Part shown: one piece after another, positions 1-8,023 of the stretch
How the letters are laid out: every line of letters begins with the position of its first letter
Position numbering within the stretch: position 1 is the stretch's first letter
DNA from: Vibrio sp. 14G-20
GTDB taxonomy: Bacteria > Pseudomonadota > Gammaproteobacteria > Enterobacterales > Vibrionaceae
DNA length: 42,807 bases
Assembly: GCF_026241515.1 (NCBI RefSeq)
Contig: NZ_JAPHPW010000032.1
Coordinates: 1-42,807 of the forward strand
Direction: 5' to 3'
Notes under the pieces: generated by a model
Told to the model about the DNA's origin: nothing
The model's database searches: none
What the model saw: only the letters and a program-made list of their open reading frames with translations
Made by a program: the position numbers and the translations under genes

Positions 1-55
1 GAGCGCAACCTTGCCAAGGTTGAGGTCATCGGTTCGAACCCGATGTATCGCTCCA
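1..55 (+). tRNA. tRNA-Gly (GCC), 3' part
   Basis: The window opens inside a tRNA. The anticodon stem CAACC/GGTTG encloses the loop TTGCCAA, with anticodon GCC at 13-15. A T-arm containing GGTTCGAACC follows, and the gene ends in an encoded CCA at 53-55. The acceptor 5' strand and D-arm lie upstream of the window. In E. coli a tRNA-Gly(GCC) cluster (glyVXY) sits in the same place next to queG, which supports the identity. Confidence 0.95.
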
Positions 56-188
56 GCTTTCTTCTAAAAAGCTATTAAGACTCTTTAAACCACCGTGTTT
101 TTCTTTAGATCACAGAGTTTAAAGACGACCTTAAGGGTCACGCTCTTTCTTTAATGCTGCGAAGCATAATCCCCCCAAAAAGCAAATA

Positions 189-216
189 ATCCTCCATCAT
201 GGTGGATATTTTTTTG
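189..216 (+). terminator. Probable terminator of the tRNA operon
   Basis: An imperfect hairpin (arms ATCC-CCAT and ATGG-GGAT with one internal T/T mismatch) is followed directly by a run of T from 208. It lies about 135 nt after the tRNA and no gene lies between, so it most likely ends the tRNA transcript. Confidence 0.6.
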
Positions 217-294
217 TCTTAAATTTTTCTTAGCAACTGGAATGCTAGTAAACATCAGGTCTCTGAAGCAGATACTTGAGGTTTTTCATATCTA

Positions 295-345
295 TAAACA
301 GACTTATCCACAAAATGTTAGGTGTGGATAACTTGGTTGATAAAG
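295..345. promoter_or_regulatory. Paired inverted DnaA boxes, datA-like locus
   Basis: Two perfect DnaA boxes face each other: TTATCCACA at 304-312 and its complement TGTGGATAA at 323-331, separated by 10 bp. A one-mismatch box, TTTTCCACA, lies at 566-574. A weak IHF-like match (TTGATA preceded by an A/T-rich half) abuts the second box at about 329-342. The rest of 217-687 is AT-rich, has no credible gene and contains several GATC sites. In E. coli the tRNA-Gly to queG interval holds datA, a DnaA-titrating site that stimulates DnaA-ATP hydrolysis with IHF. Position and boxes are seen; function is inferred. Confidence 0.5.
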
Positions 346-687
346 TTATTTCAGTCTTAATTCTTTATATATCCCTAAAAGATCTTTCTTGTTTTCAATA
401 TATTAGCTGAATCGTAGCGATCGTAACTTATTGTTTTTTATCAAGTTGAATGCTTATCTTGAATTTAACAAAAGATCGTTAACTTGTTGTTTTTTGATCT
501 TAATCATTTATCGGTACTGTGTTTAACTTTGTGAGGGTGTCGGAAGTTTACGAGAAATCTGAATTTTTTCCACATTGTTAAAATTGAGAACAAGGTCAAA
601 CATTGTTCTAAAATTATGTGCAACGGGTTGTCTTAAATGTTGGACTGCTGATGTGGTGTAACTAGACAACCCTTGATACTTAAAGGG

Positions 688-1866
688 CTAGGCATCTCTT
701 GGAAGGCCTTTCTCAACAATACGTATCAATCTGTGCTTTTTCGTGGCGATTTTGCTGCTATTTTTTTGCACACAGTTATTTTTCTGCATAGAGCTATCTT
801 GTTGCACACTGCTAACGTTAGGTAACTGCTGTAGTTGTTTATTCAAAGCCCACTCAATATGCACATCCAACATATCGCTTTTCCCTTGATGAGATTCCAG
901 TGTTTCAACAATGCGTTGTTGAAATGGTGCATTGCCCATCGCAACAAATATATTGCGTAACCACTGGGTGTGGCCAATACGTCTGATTGCTGAGCCTTCC
1001 ATCTTCTTTAGAAAGGTCGCTTCATCCCAACTTGAAAGCAAAACCAGATCGGCTTCTTGGAAATCTTCTCTGCGGTGAAAGTCTGTTTGCTCTGTGAGTT
1101 CAGCATGGCGATTCCACGGGCAAACTAACTGGCAGTCATCACAACCGTAGATACGGTTACCAATGGCGTCTCTAAATTCTTCCGGGATCACACCATCGTA
1201 TTCAATGGTTAAGTACGAAATACATTTTCGAGCATCCACGACACCATCAGCAATAATGGCGCCCGTGGGACAAGAGGTGATACATGCGGTGCATTTGCCG
1301 CACTCATCGACACTAGGTTCATCCACAGGAAGCGGGATGTTAACTAAGAGCTCCCCTAGGAAGAACCAAGAGCCAGCGTCTTTATCAAGAATTAACGAGT
1401 GTTTACCTGTCCAACCCAACCCCGCTTTTTGAGCGAGCGGTCTTTCCAAAATAGGCGCTGAATCGACGAAAGGACGTGAGTCTAAACCTTCGACTTCCTT
1501 CTCGATTCTTTGTCCTAGCTTTTTCAATTGGTTACGGAACAATTTATGATAATCGCGGCCTAAAGAATAACGGCTGATATAACCTTGAGTGGCATCGCTT
1601 AGGTTAGAGGCAAACTGCGCTTCTGGTGGTAGGTAGTTCATTCGGGCGCTGATCACTCGAATGGTGCCAGGATGAAGCTCATTAGGGCGAGCTCGCATCA
1701 TTCCATGTCGAGCCATCCAATCCATTTCGCCGTGATTACCAGCATCTAGCCATGCTTGAAGAGGAGCTTCGTGTTCACTTAAATCAACATCGCAGATGCC
1801 AACTTTTTGAAAGCCTAACTCTTTTCCCCAGATTTTAATTTTTTCAGCAAGATGGTCTAGATTCAT
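688..1866 (-). CDS. queG: Epoxyqueuosine reductase QueG
   Basis: Cytoplasmic cobalamin-dependent iron-sulfur enzyme that reduces epoxyqueuosine to queuosine in tRNA (final step of queuosine synthesis). Seen: the motif FVDSAPILER with the probable catalytic Asp135; a 2x[4Fe-4S] ferredoxin-like set with Cys189, Cys192, Cys195, Cys199, Cys215, Cys242, Cys245 and Cys249 (CGKCTACITSCPTGAI and GCDDCQLVCPWN). At 392 aa it is a little longer than E. coli QueG (379 aa); the extra length is a polar tail rich in Gln, Ser and Lys after about residue 350. The gene stands alone on the minus strand, divergent from tsaE. The E. coli neighbour nnr (yjeF) is absent from the 241-nt gap between queG and tsaE. 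Confidence 0.95.
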   Translation of the reverse strand: MNLDHLAEKIKIWGKELGFQKVGICDVDLSEHEAPLQAWLDAGNHGEMDWMARHGMMRARPNELHPGTIRVISARMNYLPPEAQFASNLSDATQGYISRYSLGRDYHKLFRNQLKKLGQRIEKEVEGLDSRPFVDSAPILERPLAQKAGLGWTGKHSLILDKDAGSWFFLGELLVNIPLPVDEPSVDECGKCTACITSCPTGAIIADGVVDARKCISYLTIEYDGVIPEEFRDAIGNRIYGCDDCQLVCPWNRHAELTEQTDFHRREDFQEADLVLLSSWDEATFLKKMEGSAIRRIGHTQWLRNIFVAMGNAPFQQRIVETLESHQGKSDMLDVHIEWALNKQLQQLPNVSSVQQDSSMQKNNCVQKNSSKIATKKHRLIRIVEKGLPRDA

Positions 1867-2107
1867 GGCTTAATTCTTATTTTCTCTGTTTTACAATTAG
1901 AGATAAGGCTAATTAAAATTAGGTTCGGCAAAAATGGGGGCGGATCTTAACGGATCTTAGTGGTATTGACCAGAACAGACGCGTTTTAAGCAGTATTTTT
2001 CATAGAACTTACACTTGAGTGCTTGTCTCCCAAAAGCATCACGGTTTACTATTCTTGTTCTTTTGATTTTTATATAGTCAACGATCGATTTTTTAGAGAA
2101 CGTATTC

Positions 2108-2572
2108 ATGAGCACGAAACAATTTACTTTGAAAGATGAACAGGCAACGATTCAACTAGGAACGGAGCTGTCCAATCTTTGCTCACAGCAGACGACTATT
2201 TATCTGCATGGTGATCTTGGCGCAGGTAAAACGACTTTTAGTCGTGGCTTTGTAAAAGCACTTGGCCATCAAGGAAATGTAAAAAGCCCAACGTATACTC
2301 TAGTTGAACCTTATCAACTTGCCGATTGGCAGGTGTATCACTTCGACCTATATCGCCTAGCCGATCCTGAAGAACTCGAGTTTATGGGGATTCGTGATTA
2401 CTTTACGCCAGATGCTATCTGTTTGGTTGAATGGCCTGAGAAAGGCTATGGGATGCTACCAGAAGCGGATTTGGACATTGATATTCGTTACCAAGACGAT
2501 CACCGTATTGTTTCTTTAACCGCTAATAGTGAATACGGGCAGCGCTTACTTAGTCAGTTGGAGTTATGTTGA
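2108..2572 (+). CDS. tsaE: tRNA threonylcarbamoyladenosine synthesis ATPase TsaE
   Basis: ATPase that works with TsaB and TsaD to make the universal t6A37 modification of ANN-decoding tRNAs; cytoplasmic. Seen: a P-loop GDLGAGKT at residues 35-42, followed by the family signatures SPTYTLVEPY, the FDLYRL block and CLVEWPEKG. The 154-aa length is normal. The ATG is at 2108. The stop overlaps the start of amiB by 7 nt, so the two are translationally coupled, as in E. coli. The 241-nt region upstream presumably holds the promoter of the tsaE-amiB-mutL run. Confidence 0.95.
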   Translation: MSTKQFTLKDEQATIQLGTELSNLCSQQTTIYLHGDLGAGKTTFSRGFVKALGHQGNVKSPTYTLVEPYQLADWQVYHFDLYRLADPEELEFMGIRDYFTPDAICLVEWPEKGYGMLPEADLDIDIRYQDDHRIVSLTANSEYGQRLLSQLELC

Positions 2573-4281
2573 TTTCTAAACGCCTTATTTCAGCAGTGGC
2601 CATGATGGCTGCTGTTTTTTCTATACTGTTTTCTTCACTTGTTTCTGCAAACTCATTGAAAAGTTTAAGGGTTTGGCCTTCTCCAGAAGAAACTCGTGTG
2701 GTTATCGACTTAAAATCAGAAGCGGACTTTAGCTATTTCACCCTGAGTAGCCCGAGTCGTTTAGTGGTCGATTTAAAAAATACCAACCTTGCGACTAAGT
2801 TACCGGTCGTGGTGAAAGATAGCCCTGTTCTATCTAAGATTCGTAAGAGCTCACCGCCAGACAAAAGCACCTATCGCTTGGTTTTTGAGTTAAAGAAGTC
2901 GTCTAAAGCAGAGTTGTTCAAACTGAGCCCGACTCCGGGTGGTCAGTATGGACACCGCTTGGTGATCGACTTACCTCATGGCGCTGCAAGTAAAGCGACA
3001 CCGACGCCGAGTAAGCCAACGGTAAACAAAGACATTAATCAGGTGAAGCGTCAGAAAGACATTCTGATCGTGATTGATCCTGGACACGGTGGCGAAGACC
3101 CTGGTTCAATCGGTCCATCTCGTAAATATGAAAAGAATGCGACTCTCAGCATTTCGAAAAAACTCGCCGCCCAGTTGAATGCCGTCCCGGGGATCAAAAC
3201 TCGTATGACACGTAATGCTGACTACTTTGTAAACCTGAATCGACGTGTTGCTATTGCTCGTGAGAATGAAGCTCACTTGTTGATCTCTATTCACGCAGAT
3301 GCGTTTACGACACCACAACCAAGAGGTGGTTCGGTGTTTGTGTTGAACACTCGACGTGCCAATACTGAGATTTCGCGTTGGATTGAGAATAAAGAGAAAC
3401 AGTCAGAGTTGCTCGGTGGCAGTGGTGCTGCGTTCACTGGCAATATTGATGATAAGAACGTAAACCAAACCCTGCTTGATCTGCAGTTTAGTCACTCTCA
3501 AAAAGAGGGTTATAAACTGGCAACGGCGATTCTATCTGAAATGGGTAAAGTGGCGAAGCTGCATAACAGTAAGCCGATAAACACCAGCTTAGCGGTATTA
3601 CGCTCACCACAAATTCCATCGGTGTTGGTCGAGACGGGCTTTATTTCAAACCCGACGGAAGAGAAGCTTCTTTTCCAACGTTCGCACCAAGACAAGCTGG
3701 CTCGTGCTGTGACTAAAGCCGTTGTTAAGTATTTGAAAGCTAACCCGCCAGAAGGGATTATCTTGTCTAATGCAACGTCATCAACGGGCAGCGTGAGCCA
3801 GCATAAAGTGTCTCGTGGTGAGTCTTTATCGGTGATTGCGAGCAAATATGGCACCTCGACGCAGGCCTTGATGAAACTGAACAATCTGAAATCAAGCAGC
3901 CTAGCAATTGGTCAAGTGCTTAAGATTCCAGGCAGCGCTTCAAGTTCATCATCAAGCAGTGCTGTTAAAACTAAGACCATGACTCACACGGTTAAGTCTG
4001 GAGAGTACCTAGGTAAGATCGCCAGCCGCTATAAAGTCTCGGTGGCTGATATTAAACGTGAAAACCGCTTAAAATCAGAAACGGTGAGAGTGGGTCAGAA
4101 GTTACGTATTACGGTTGAAGTAAAAGACATACCTCTGCGCAAACACAAAGTCGCAAGAGGTGATTACCTAGGTAAGATAGCCTCTAAGTACGGTGTGAGT
4201 GTTGATGGTATCCGTAAAGCGAATAACCTACGTTCTGACAGCCTAGCGGTGGGGCAGGTGTTGATTATTCCGCACAAATAA
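2566..4281 (+). CDS. amiB: N-acetylmuramoyl-L-alanine amidase AmiB with three LysM domains
   Basis: Periplasmic zinc amidase that cleaves the peptide from N-acetylmuramic acid to split septal peptidoglycan during cell separation. Seen: a signal peptide (residues 1-28, ending near VSA|NS); an AMIN domain at about 31-135; an Amidase_3 domain at about 165-385 with the zinc-site motifs DPGHGG and SIHAD and the catalytic-Glu motif VETGFISNP; then three LysM repeats at about 403-450, 472-518 and 524-570. The protein has 571 aa against about 445 for E. coli AmiB, which has no LysM. Vibrio AmiB proteins are known to carry LysM domains. A Ser-rich linker (about 460-468) separates LysM 1 and 2. It overlaps tsaE by 7 nt and is followed by mutL after 51 nt. 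Confidence 0.95.
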   Translation: MLISKRLISAVAMMAAVFSILFSSLVSANSLKSLRVWPSPEETRVVIDLKSEADFSYFTLSSPSRLVVDLKNTNLATKLPVVVKDSPVLSKIRKSSPPDKSTYRLVFELKKSSKAELFKLSPTPGGQYGHRLVIDLPHGAASKATPTPSKPTVNKDINQVKRQKDILIVIDPGHGGEDPGSIGPSRKYEKNATLSISKKLAAQLNAVPGIKTRMTRNADYFVNLNRRVAIARENEAHLLISIHADAFTTPQPRGGSVFVLNTRRANTEISRWIENKEKQSELLGGSGAAFTGNIDDKNVNQTLLDLQFSHSQKEGYKLATAILSEMGKVAKLHNSKPINTSLAVLRSPQIPSVLVETGFISNPTEEKLLFQRSHQDKLARAVTKAVVKYLKANPPEGIILSNATSSTGSVSQHKVSRGESLSVIASKYGTSTQALMKLNNLKSSSLAIGQVLKIPGSASSSSSSSAVKTKTMTHTVKSGEYLGKIASRYKVSVADIKRENRLKSETVRVGQKLRITVEVKDIPLRKHKVARGDYLGKIASKYGVSVDGIRKANNLRSDSLAVGQVLIIPHK

Positions 4282-4332
4282 GCTTTTTAACGCAGACATG
4301 TTTCCATCAATGGCAGTAAGGTAGCTATAAAT

Positions 4333-6489
4333 ATGACGATCAAAATACTGCCAGCTCGATTAGCTAACCAAATCGCAGCGGGTGAAGTGGTAGAAAGACC
4401 GGCTTCTGTTGTGAAAGAGTTGGTTGAGAACAGTTTGGATTCCGGCGCGACACGTATCGATATCGATATCGAGAAAGGTGGCGCTAAGATGATCCGCGTT
4501 CGTGACAACGGCAAGGGCATTGTAAAAGATGAGCTTGCCTTAGCGTTGAGCCGTCATGCTACCTCTAAGATCCACACCCTTGATGACCTCGAGGCGATCG
4601 TCAGCCTCGGTTTTCGTGGTGAAGCGCTCGCGAGTATTAGCTCTGTTGCGCGTTTAACCATGACTTCACGCCCTGCGACTCAAGATCAAGCTTGGGCAGC
4701 ACACAGTGAAGGCCGTGACATGCAGGTGAAACTGCAGCCTGCGGCGCATCCCATTGGCACCTCGGTTGAGGTGTTGGATCTGTTCTTCAATACGCCAGCA
4801 CGCCGCAAGTTCTTACGCACCGAGAAAACCGAATTCACGCATATCGATGAGCTGCTTAAACGCATTGCATTGAGTCGCTTTGATGTGACGATTAACCTTC
4901 GTCATAACGGCAAAATGATTCGTCAGTACCGAGCTGCCAAAACACAAGTTCAAGCAGAAAAACGCATCGCTGCGGTATGTGGCAATCCTTTTGTTCGTCA
5001 TATGCTTAAGATCGAGCTAGAACATCAAGGCCTAAAACTTCATGGCTGGATCACCACGCCTGAAGGAGCAAGGCAGCAAAGCGATCTGCAATACTGCTAT
5101 GTGAATGGTCGTATGATGCGCGACAAGCTGATCAATCATGCGATTCGCCAAAGCTATGAGACCAGCCTTCGTCCAGATCAATTCGCAACGTATGTGCTAT
5201 TCATTGAACTCGACCCGCATCAAGTGGATGTGAATGTTCACCCTGCTAAACATGAAGTGCGTTTTCATCAAGCGCGTCTTGTGCATGACTTTATTTACCA
5301 AGCCTTGAGTGATGGTTTAGCACAGAGCAAGCAGATCCATGCTGCGCCATTAAATCAGTCGGCTTTTCATCAGTCAGAAGTGACACGTCATCAACAAGAT
5401 AGTACGAGCTCTGCAGTTGATGGTGTTGCAAGTTTCACTGAGCCTGAAAACTCGCTACCTAGTAGCGCGGATCAAAGTCAGGTCTCGGAAAGGGTGCGAC
5501 ACGCTATTGAGCAAACGCCAACTTACCCAAGAAAAGCCGAATCAGAACAGGTTTATGATAACCCTCAACACTGTGTTAATGATGGTGGGCGACACTATGT
5601 TTCATCAACTAGCCCAAGCTCATCAACAGGCCGAAGCTCGTCTGCTAGTGAAAGCAACTTTACAGGCTCTCCTCGCCAAGAGTGGATAGAGTCTCGACCT
5701 GAACCGAAGAAAGAAAAAGAGCCCCATCAGCATCATGGTGAACCTGCGCCCTCAAAGCGCGAAGTTAAGGCCTATAAAGAACTTTTAAAAACGCCAGACT
5801 TTGATAAACCCACTGTGGATCTCATCCCTCCTCAAGAACAGGTGACAGAAGCAGAGGTGGTTCAACAGAAACCAATCCACTCGAAACCACGAACACCCGT
5901 GACGGACTTAGGGAAAGCGGTCTCGATTGTTGAGCGTCAGTATCTCGTGATGGGCAATAAGAACGGCAGCGTATTGGTTTCCTTGGCTAAGGCTGAGTTA
6001 TTGCGTGTTGTTGGGCAGCTTGATACTCGAGGTGGCGCGTTAAAAAGCCAACCGTTATTGGTTCCGTTATCTATCAAGCTTGGTAGTGAGTTGGTTGAGG
6101 TTGCGAAGGCGCTGAATCCAACATTGGCACTGCTGGGTATTGAGCTTAAAGCTCGAAACAGTGAAGCCGTGATGGTGATGGGCGTGCCTTCCCCTTTAAG
6201 GCAGCAAAACTTACAAATTTTGATCCCAGATCTGTTATCTTACGCGGCTTCATTAAACGCTCAGATAGTTGATAATCACTCGGCTAATGCTTCCAGCGAC
6301 CTGTTGCCATCATTGGTCAACTGGATCGGGATTCAAACGGCACAAGTAAAAAGCGACTACACTTTATCTGAAGCGGTTCAACTAGTTGGGGAACTTGAAC
6401 AACTTTGGCATGGTCTACTTCCATTAGATGATCCAGAGTTTGTTAATCCTATCGACTTTTCAGCGACTATAGCCGCGTTTACGGTTTAA
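4333..6489 (+). CDS. mutL: DNA mismatch repair protein MutL
   Basis: Homodimeric matchmaker that links MutS mismatch recognition to MutH and UvrD. Seen: the GHKL ATPase motifs LVENSLDSGATRIDI, RDNGKGI and GFRGEALASISSV in the N-terminal 330 residues, the conserved YCYVNGRMMRD block, and NVHPAKHEVRF. A C-terminal dimerisation domain starts at about residue 530 and carries QPLLVP near residue 572, equivalent to the beta-clamp motif QPLLIP of E. coli MutL. No metal-binding endonuclease motif was noticed, as expected where MutH is used. The linker (about 340-530) is long and rich in Gln, Ser and Pro, so the protein has 718 aa against 615 in E. coli. The ATG at 4333 has AAGG 14-11 nt upstream. Confidence 0.97.
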   Translation: MTIKILPARLANQIAAGEVVERPASVVKELVENSLDSGATRIDIDIEKGGAKMIRVRDNGKGIVKDELALALSRHATSKIHTLDDLEAIVSLGFRGEALASISSVARLTMTSRPATQDQAWAAHSEGRDMQVKLQPAAHPIGTSVEVLDLFFNTPARRKFLRTEKTEFTHIDELLKRIALSRFDVTINLRHNGKMIRQYRAAKTQVQAEKRIAAVCGNPFVRHMLKIELEHQGLKLHGWITTPEGARQQSDLQYCYVNGRMMRDKLINHAIRQSYETSLRPDQFATYVLFIELDPHQVDVNVHPAKHEVRFHQARLVHDFIYQALSDGLAQSKQIHAAPLNQSAFHQSEVTRHQQDSTSSAVDGVASFTEPENSLPSSADQSQVSERVRHAIEQTPTYPRKAESEQVYDNPQHCVNDGGRHYVSSTSPSSSTGRSSSASESNFTGSPRQEWIESRPEPKKEKEPHQHHGEPAPSKREVKAYKELLKTPDFDKPTVDLIPPQEQVTEAEVVQQKPIHSKPRTPVTDLGKAVSIVERQYLVMGNKNGSVLVSLAKAELLRVVGQLDTRGGALKSQPLLVPLSIKLGSELVEVAKALNPTLALLGIELKARNSEAVMVMGVPSPLRQQNLQILIPDLLSYAASLNAQIVDNHSANASSDLLPSLVNWIGIQTAQVKSDYTLSEAVQLVGELEQLWHGLLPLDDPEFVNPIDFSATIAAFTV

Positions 6490-6590
6490 CTTTTTGCGAC
6501 GACATTGATCTTCGCAACGATACGTATTTTTGCGACAAAAAAAGCCCTTTGCTATAAAGCGCTATAACAGAGAAACCAATACAAAATATC

Positions 6591-7523
6591 ATGACTGAAA
6601 AATTACCTTTAGCGTTGTTTTTAATGGGCCCAACGGCGTCAGGCAAAACAGATTTAGCTATCCGCTTACGTCAGAAGTATCCGGTAGAGATCATCAGTGT
6701 CGATTCGGCATTGGTCTACAAAGACATGGATATCGGCACCGCTAAACCGGATGCGGAAGAGCTTGCGCTCGCGCCTCATCGCTTGATTGATATTCTTGAT
6801 CCAAGCGAAGCGTATTCTGCGGCAGATTTTCGTCGTGATGCGATCAATGAAATGAATGCCATTGTAGCGGAAGGTAAAATCCCGCTACTTGTTGGTGGCA
6901 CAATGCTTTACTACAAGGCATTGTTGGAAGGTTTGTCGCCATTACCTGCGGCGGATCAAGAGATTCGTAAGCAGATTGAAGCGGAATCTATCGAACAAGG
7001 TTGGCAGGCATTGCACGATCAATTAAGAGAGATAGATCCCGTATCCGCTGAAAGAATACACCCAAATGATCCACAAAGGCTTTCAAGGGCATTGGAAGTT
7101 TACCGAATTTCGGGTAAAACATTAACAGAGCTAACTCAAACGAAAGGCGATAGCCTGCCATTTCGTGTAAAACAATTTGCAATAGCTCCCAAGGAAAGGA
7201 CTGAACTCCATCGTCGTATTGAACTGCGTTTCGAGAAGATGATAGAAGCGGGATTTGAAGATGAAATGAAGGCGTTGTACGCCAGAGACGATCTTCACCC
7301 TGAACTTCCATCGATCCGATGCGTTGGTTATAGGCAGATGTGGGATTATTTAGACGGTAATTGTGATTTAGACGAAGCGGTTTTCCGTGGTGTCTGTGCA
7401 ACCCGTCAGTTGGCCAAGCGACAAATCACCTGGTTGCGCAGTTGGGATGATTTAACTTGGTTAGATAGCGAAAACATTGATCAAGCGTTAGAAACTCTTT
7501 CAGATGCAATAGCATCTGATTAG
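6591..7523 (+). CDS. miaA: tRNA dimethylallyltransferase MiaA
   Basis: Transfers a dimethylallyl group to N6 of A37 in UNN-decoding tRNAs, the first step to ms2i6A. Seen: a P-loop GPTASGKT at residues 13-20, the DSALVYKDMDIGTAKP block, GGTMLYYKALLEG, and the C-terminal region with CVGYRQMWDYL and ATRQLAKRQITWLR. The 310-aa length is usual. It lies 101 nt after mutL and 192 nt before hfq, in the order known from E. coli, where miaA and hfq have their own promoters. The GC-poor 101-nt spacer repeats TTTTTGCGAC twice; no clear promoter was assigned. Confidence 0.96.
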   Translation: MTEKLPLALFLMGPTASGKTDLAIRLRQKYPVEIISVDSALVYKDMDIGTAKPDAEELALAPHRLIDILDPSEAYSAADFRRDAINEMNAIVAEGKIPLLVGGTMLYYKALLEGLSPLPAADQEIRKQIEAESIEQGWQALHDQLREIDPVSAERIHPNDPQRLSRALEVYRISGKTLTELTQTKGDSLPFRVKQFAIAPKERTELHRRIELRFEKMIEAGFEDEMKALYARDDLHPELPSIRCVGYRQMWDYLDGNCDLDEAVFRGVCATRQLAKRQITWLRSWDDLTWLDSENIDQALETLSDAIASD

Positions 7524-7575
7524 TATTGCTGTGTATAATGTGATCGCTTTTGCGTGAATATACTCTGGAAAGGAT

Positions 7576-7630
7576 CCGTTATTGAGGCTTTTAAAAAATC
7601 ACAGCCTTTCAATAACAACGGAGTTTTTTT
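7576..7630 (+). terminator. Hairpin with T-tract between miaA and hfq
   Basis: A long imperfect stem (CCGTTATTGA-GGCT pairing with AGCC-TT-TCAATAAC-AA-CGG, two small bulges) spans about 7576-7621. A run of seven T follows at 7624-7630. It looks like a terminator or attenuator inside the miaA-hfq spacer. A TATAAT at 7534-7539 upstream could be the -10 of an hfq promoter, in which case this hairpin would lie within the hfq leader and attenuate it. The -35 is not convincing. Confidence 0.5.
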
Positions 7631-7678
7631 ATTCATTTAGCTCAGATGCAAGGCCGCACCTTTTTGTGCACCACTAGC

Positions 7679-7715
7679 TAAATAATTACAACAAAATACA
7701 AATAAGGAAAATAAA
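7679..7715 (+). promoter_or_regulatory. A-rich hfq leader, candidate Hfq autoregulatory site
   Basis: The last 37 nt before the hfq start are almost only A with scattered T, C and G, and include AAGGAAAATAAA over the ribosome binding site. Hfq binds A-R-N triplets through its distal face, and E. coli Hfq is known to repress its own mRNA by binding the leader. That this Vibrio leader works the same way is an inference from its composition. Confidence 0.4.
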
Positions 7716-7979
7716 ATGGCTAAGGGGCAATCGCTACAAGACCCATTCCTAAATGCACTCCGTCGTGAGCGCATTCCAGTCTCTATCTATCTTGTTAACG
7801 GCATTAAGCTGCAAGGTCAGATCGAGTCTTTCGATCAATTCGTGATCTTATTGAAGAACACAGTAAACCAAATGGTTTACAAGCATGCGATTTCTACTGT
7901 GGTACCTGCTCGTGCAGTTAGTCACCACAGCGGCGAGCAACGCACGCCATCTGATCGTCCAGAGAAGACTGAAGATTAA
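7716..7979 (+). CDS. hfq: RNA chaperone Hfq
   Basis: Hexameric Sm-like protein that pairs small RNAs with mRNAs. Seen: the Sm1 core with QDPFLNALRRERIPVSIYLVNGIKLQGQIESFDQF and Sm2 with YKHAISTVVPAR, both fully conserved, including the proximal-face Gln8 and the YKH motif. The tail after residue 70 is polar and disordered and shorter than in E. coli (87 against 102 aa), as in other vibrios. The start at 7716 has AAGGAAAA immediately upstream. hflX follows after 44 nt. Confidence 0.98.
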   Translation: MAKGQSLQDPFLNALRRERIPVSIYLVNGIKLQGQIESFDQFVILLKNTVNQMVYKHAISTVVPARAVSHHSGEQRTPSDRPEKTED

Positions 7980-8023
7980 TCGTTCAATTGATACAGCTTG
8001 CGCTGTAATAAGGAGTTGGTTGC

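Noticed and set aside
290..520. Replication origin (oriC) because of DnaA boxes, GATC sites and AT-rich DNA
   Set aside because: Only two or three boxes are present, and the neighbours are tRNA-Gly and queG, not mnmG/mioC or dnaA as at Vibrio origins. The place matches datA instead.
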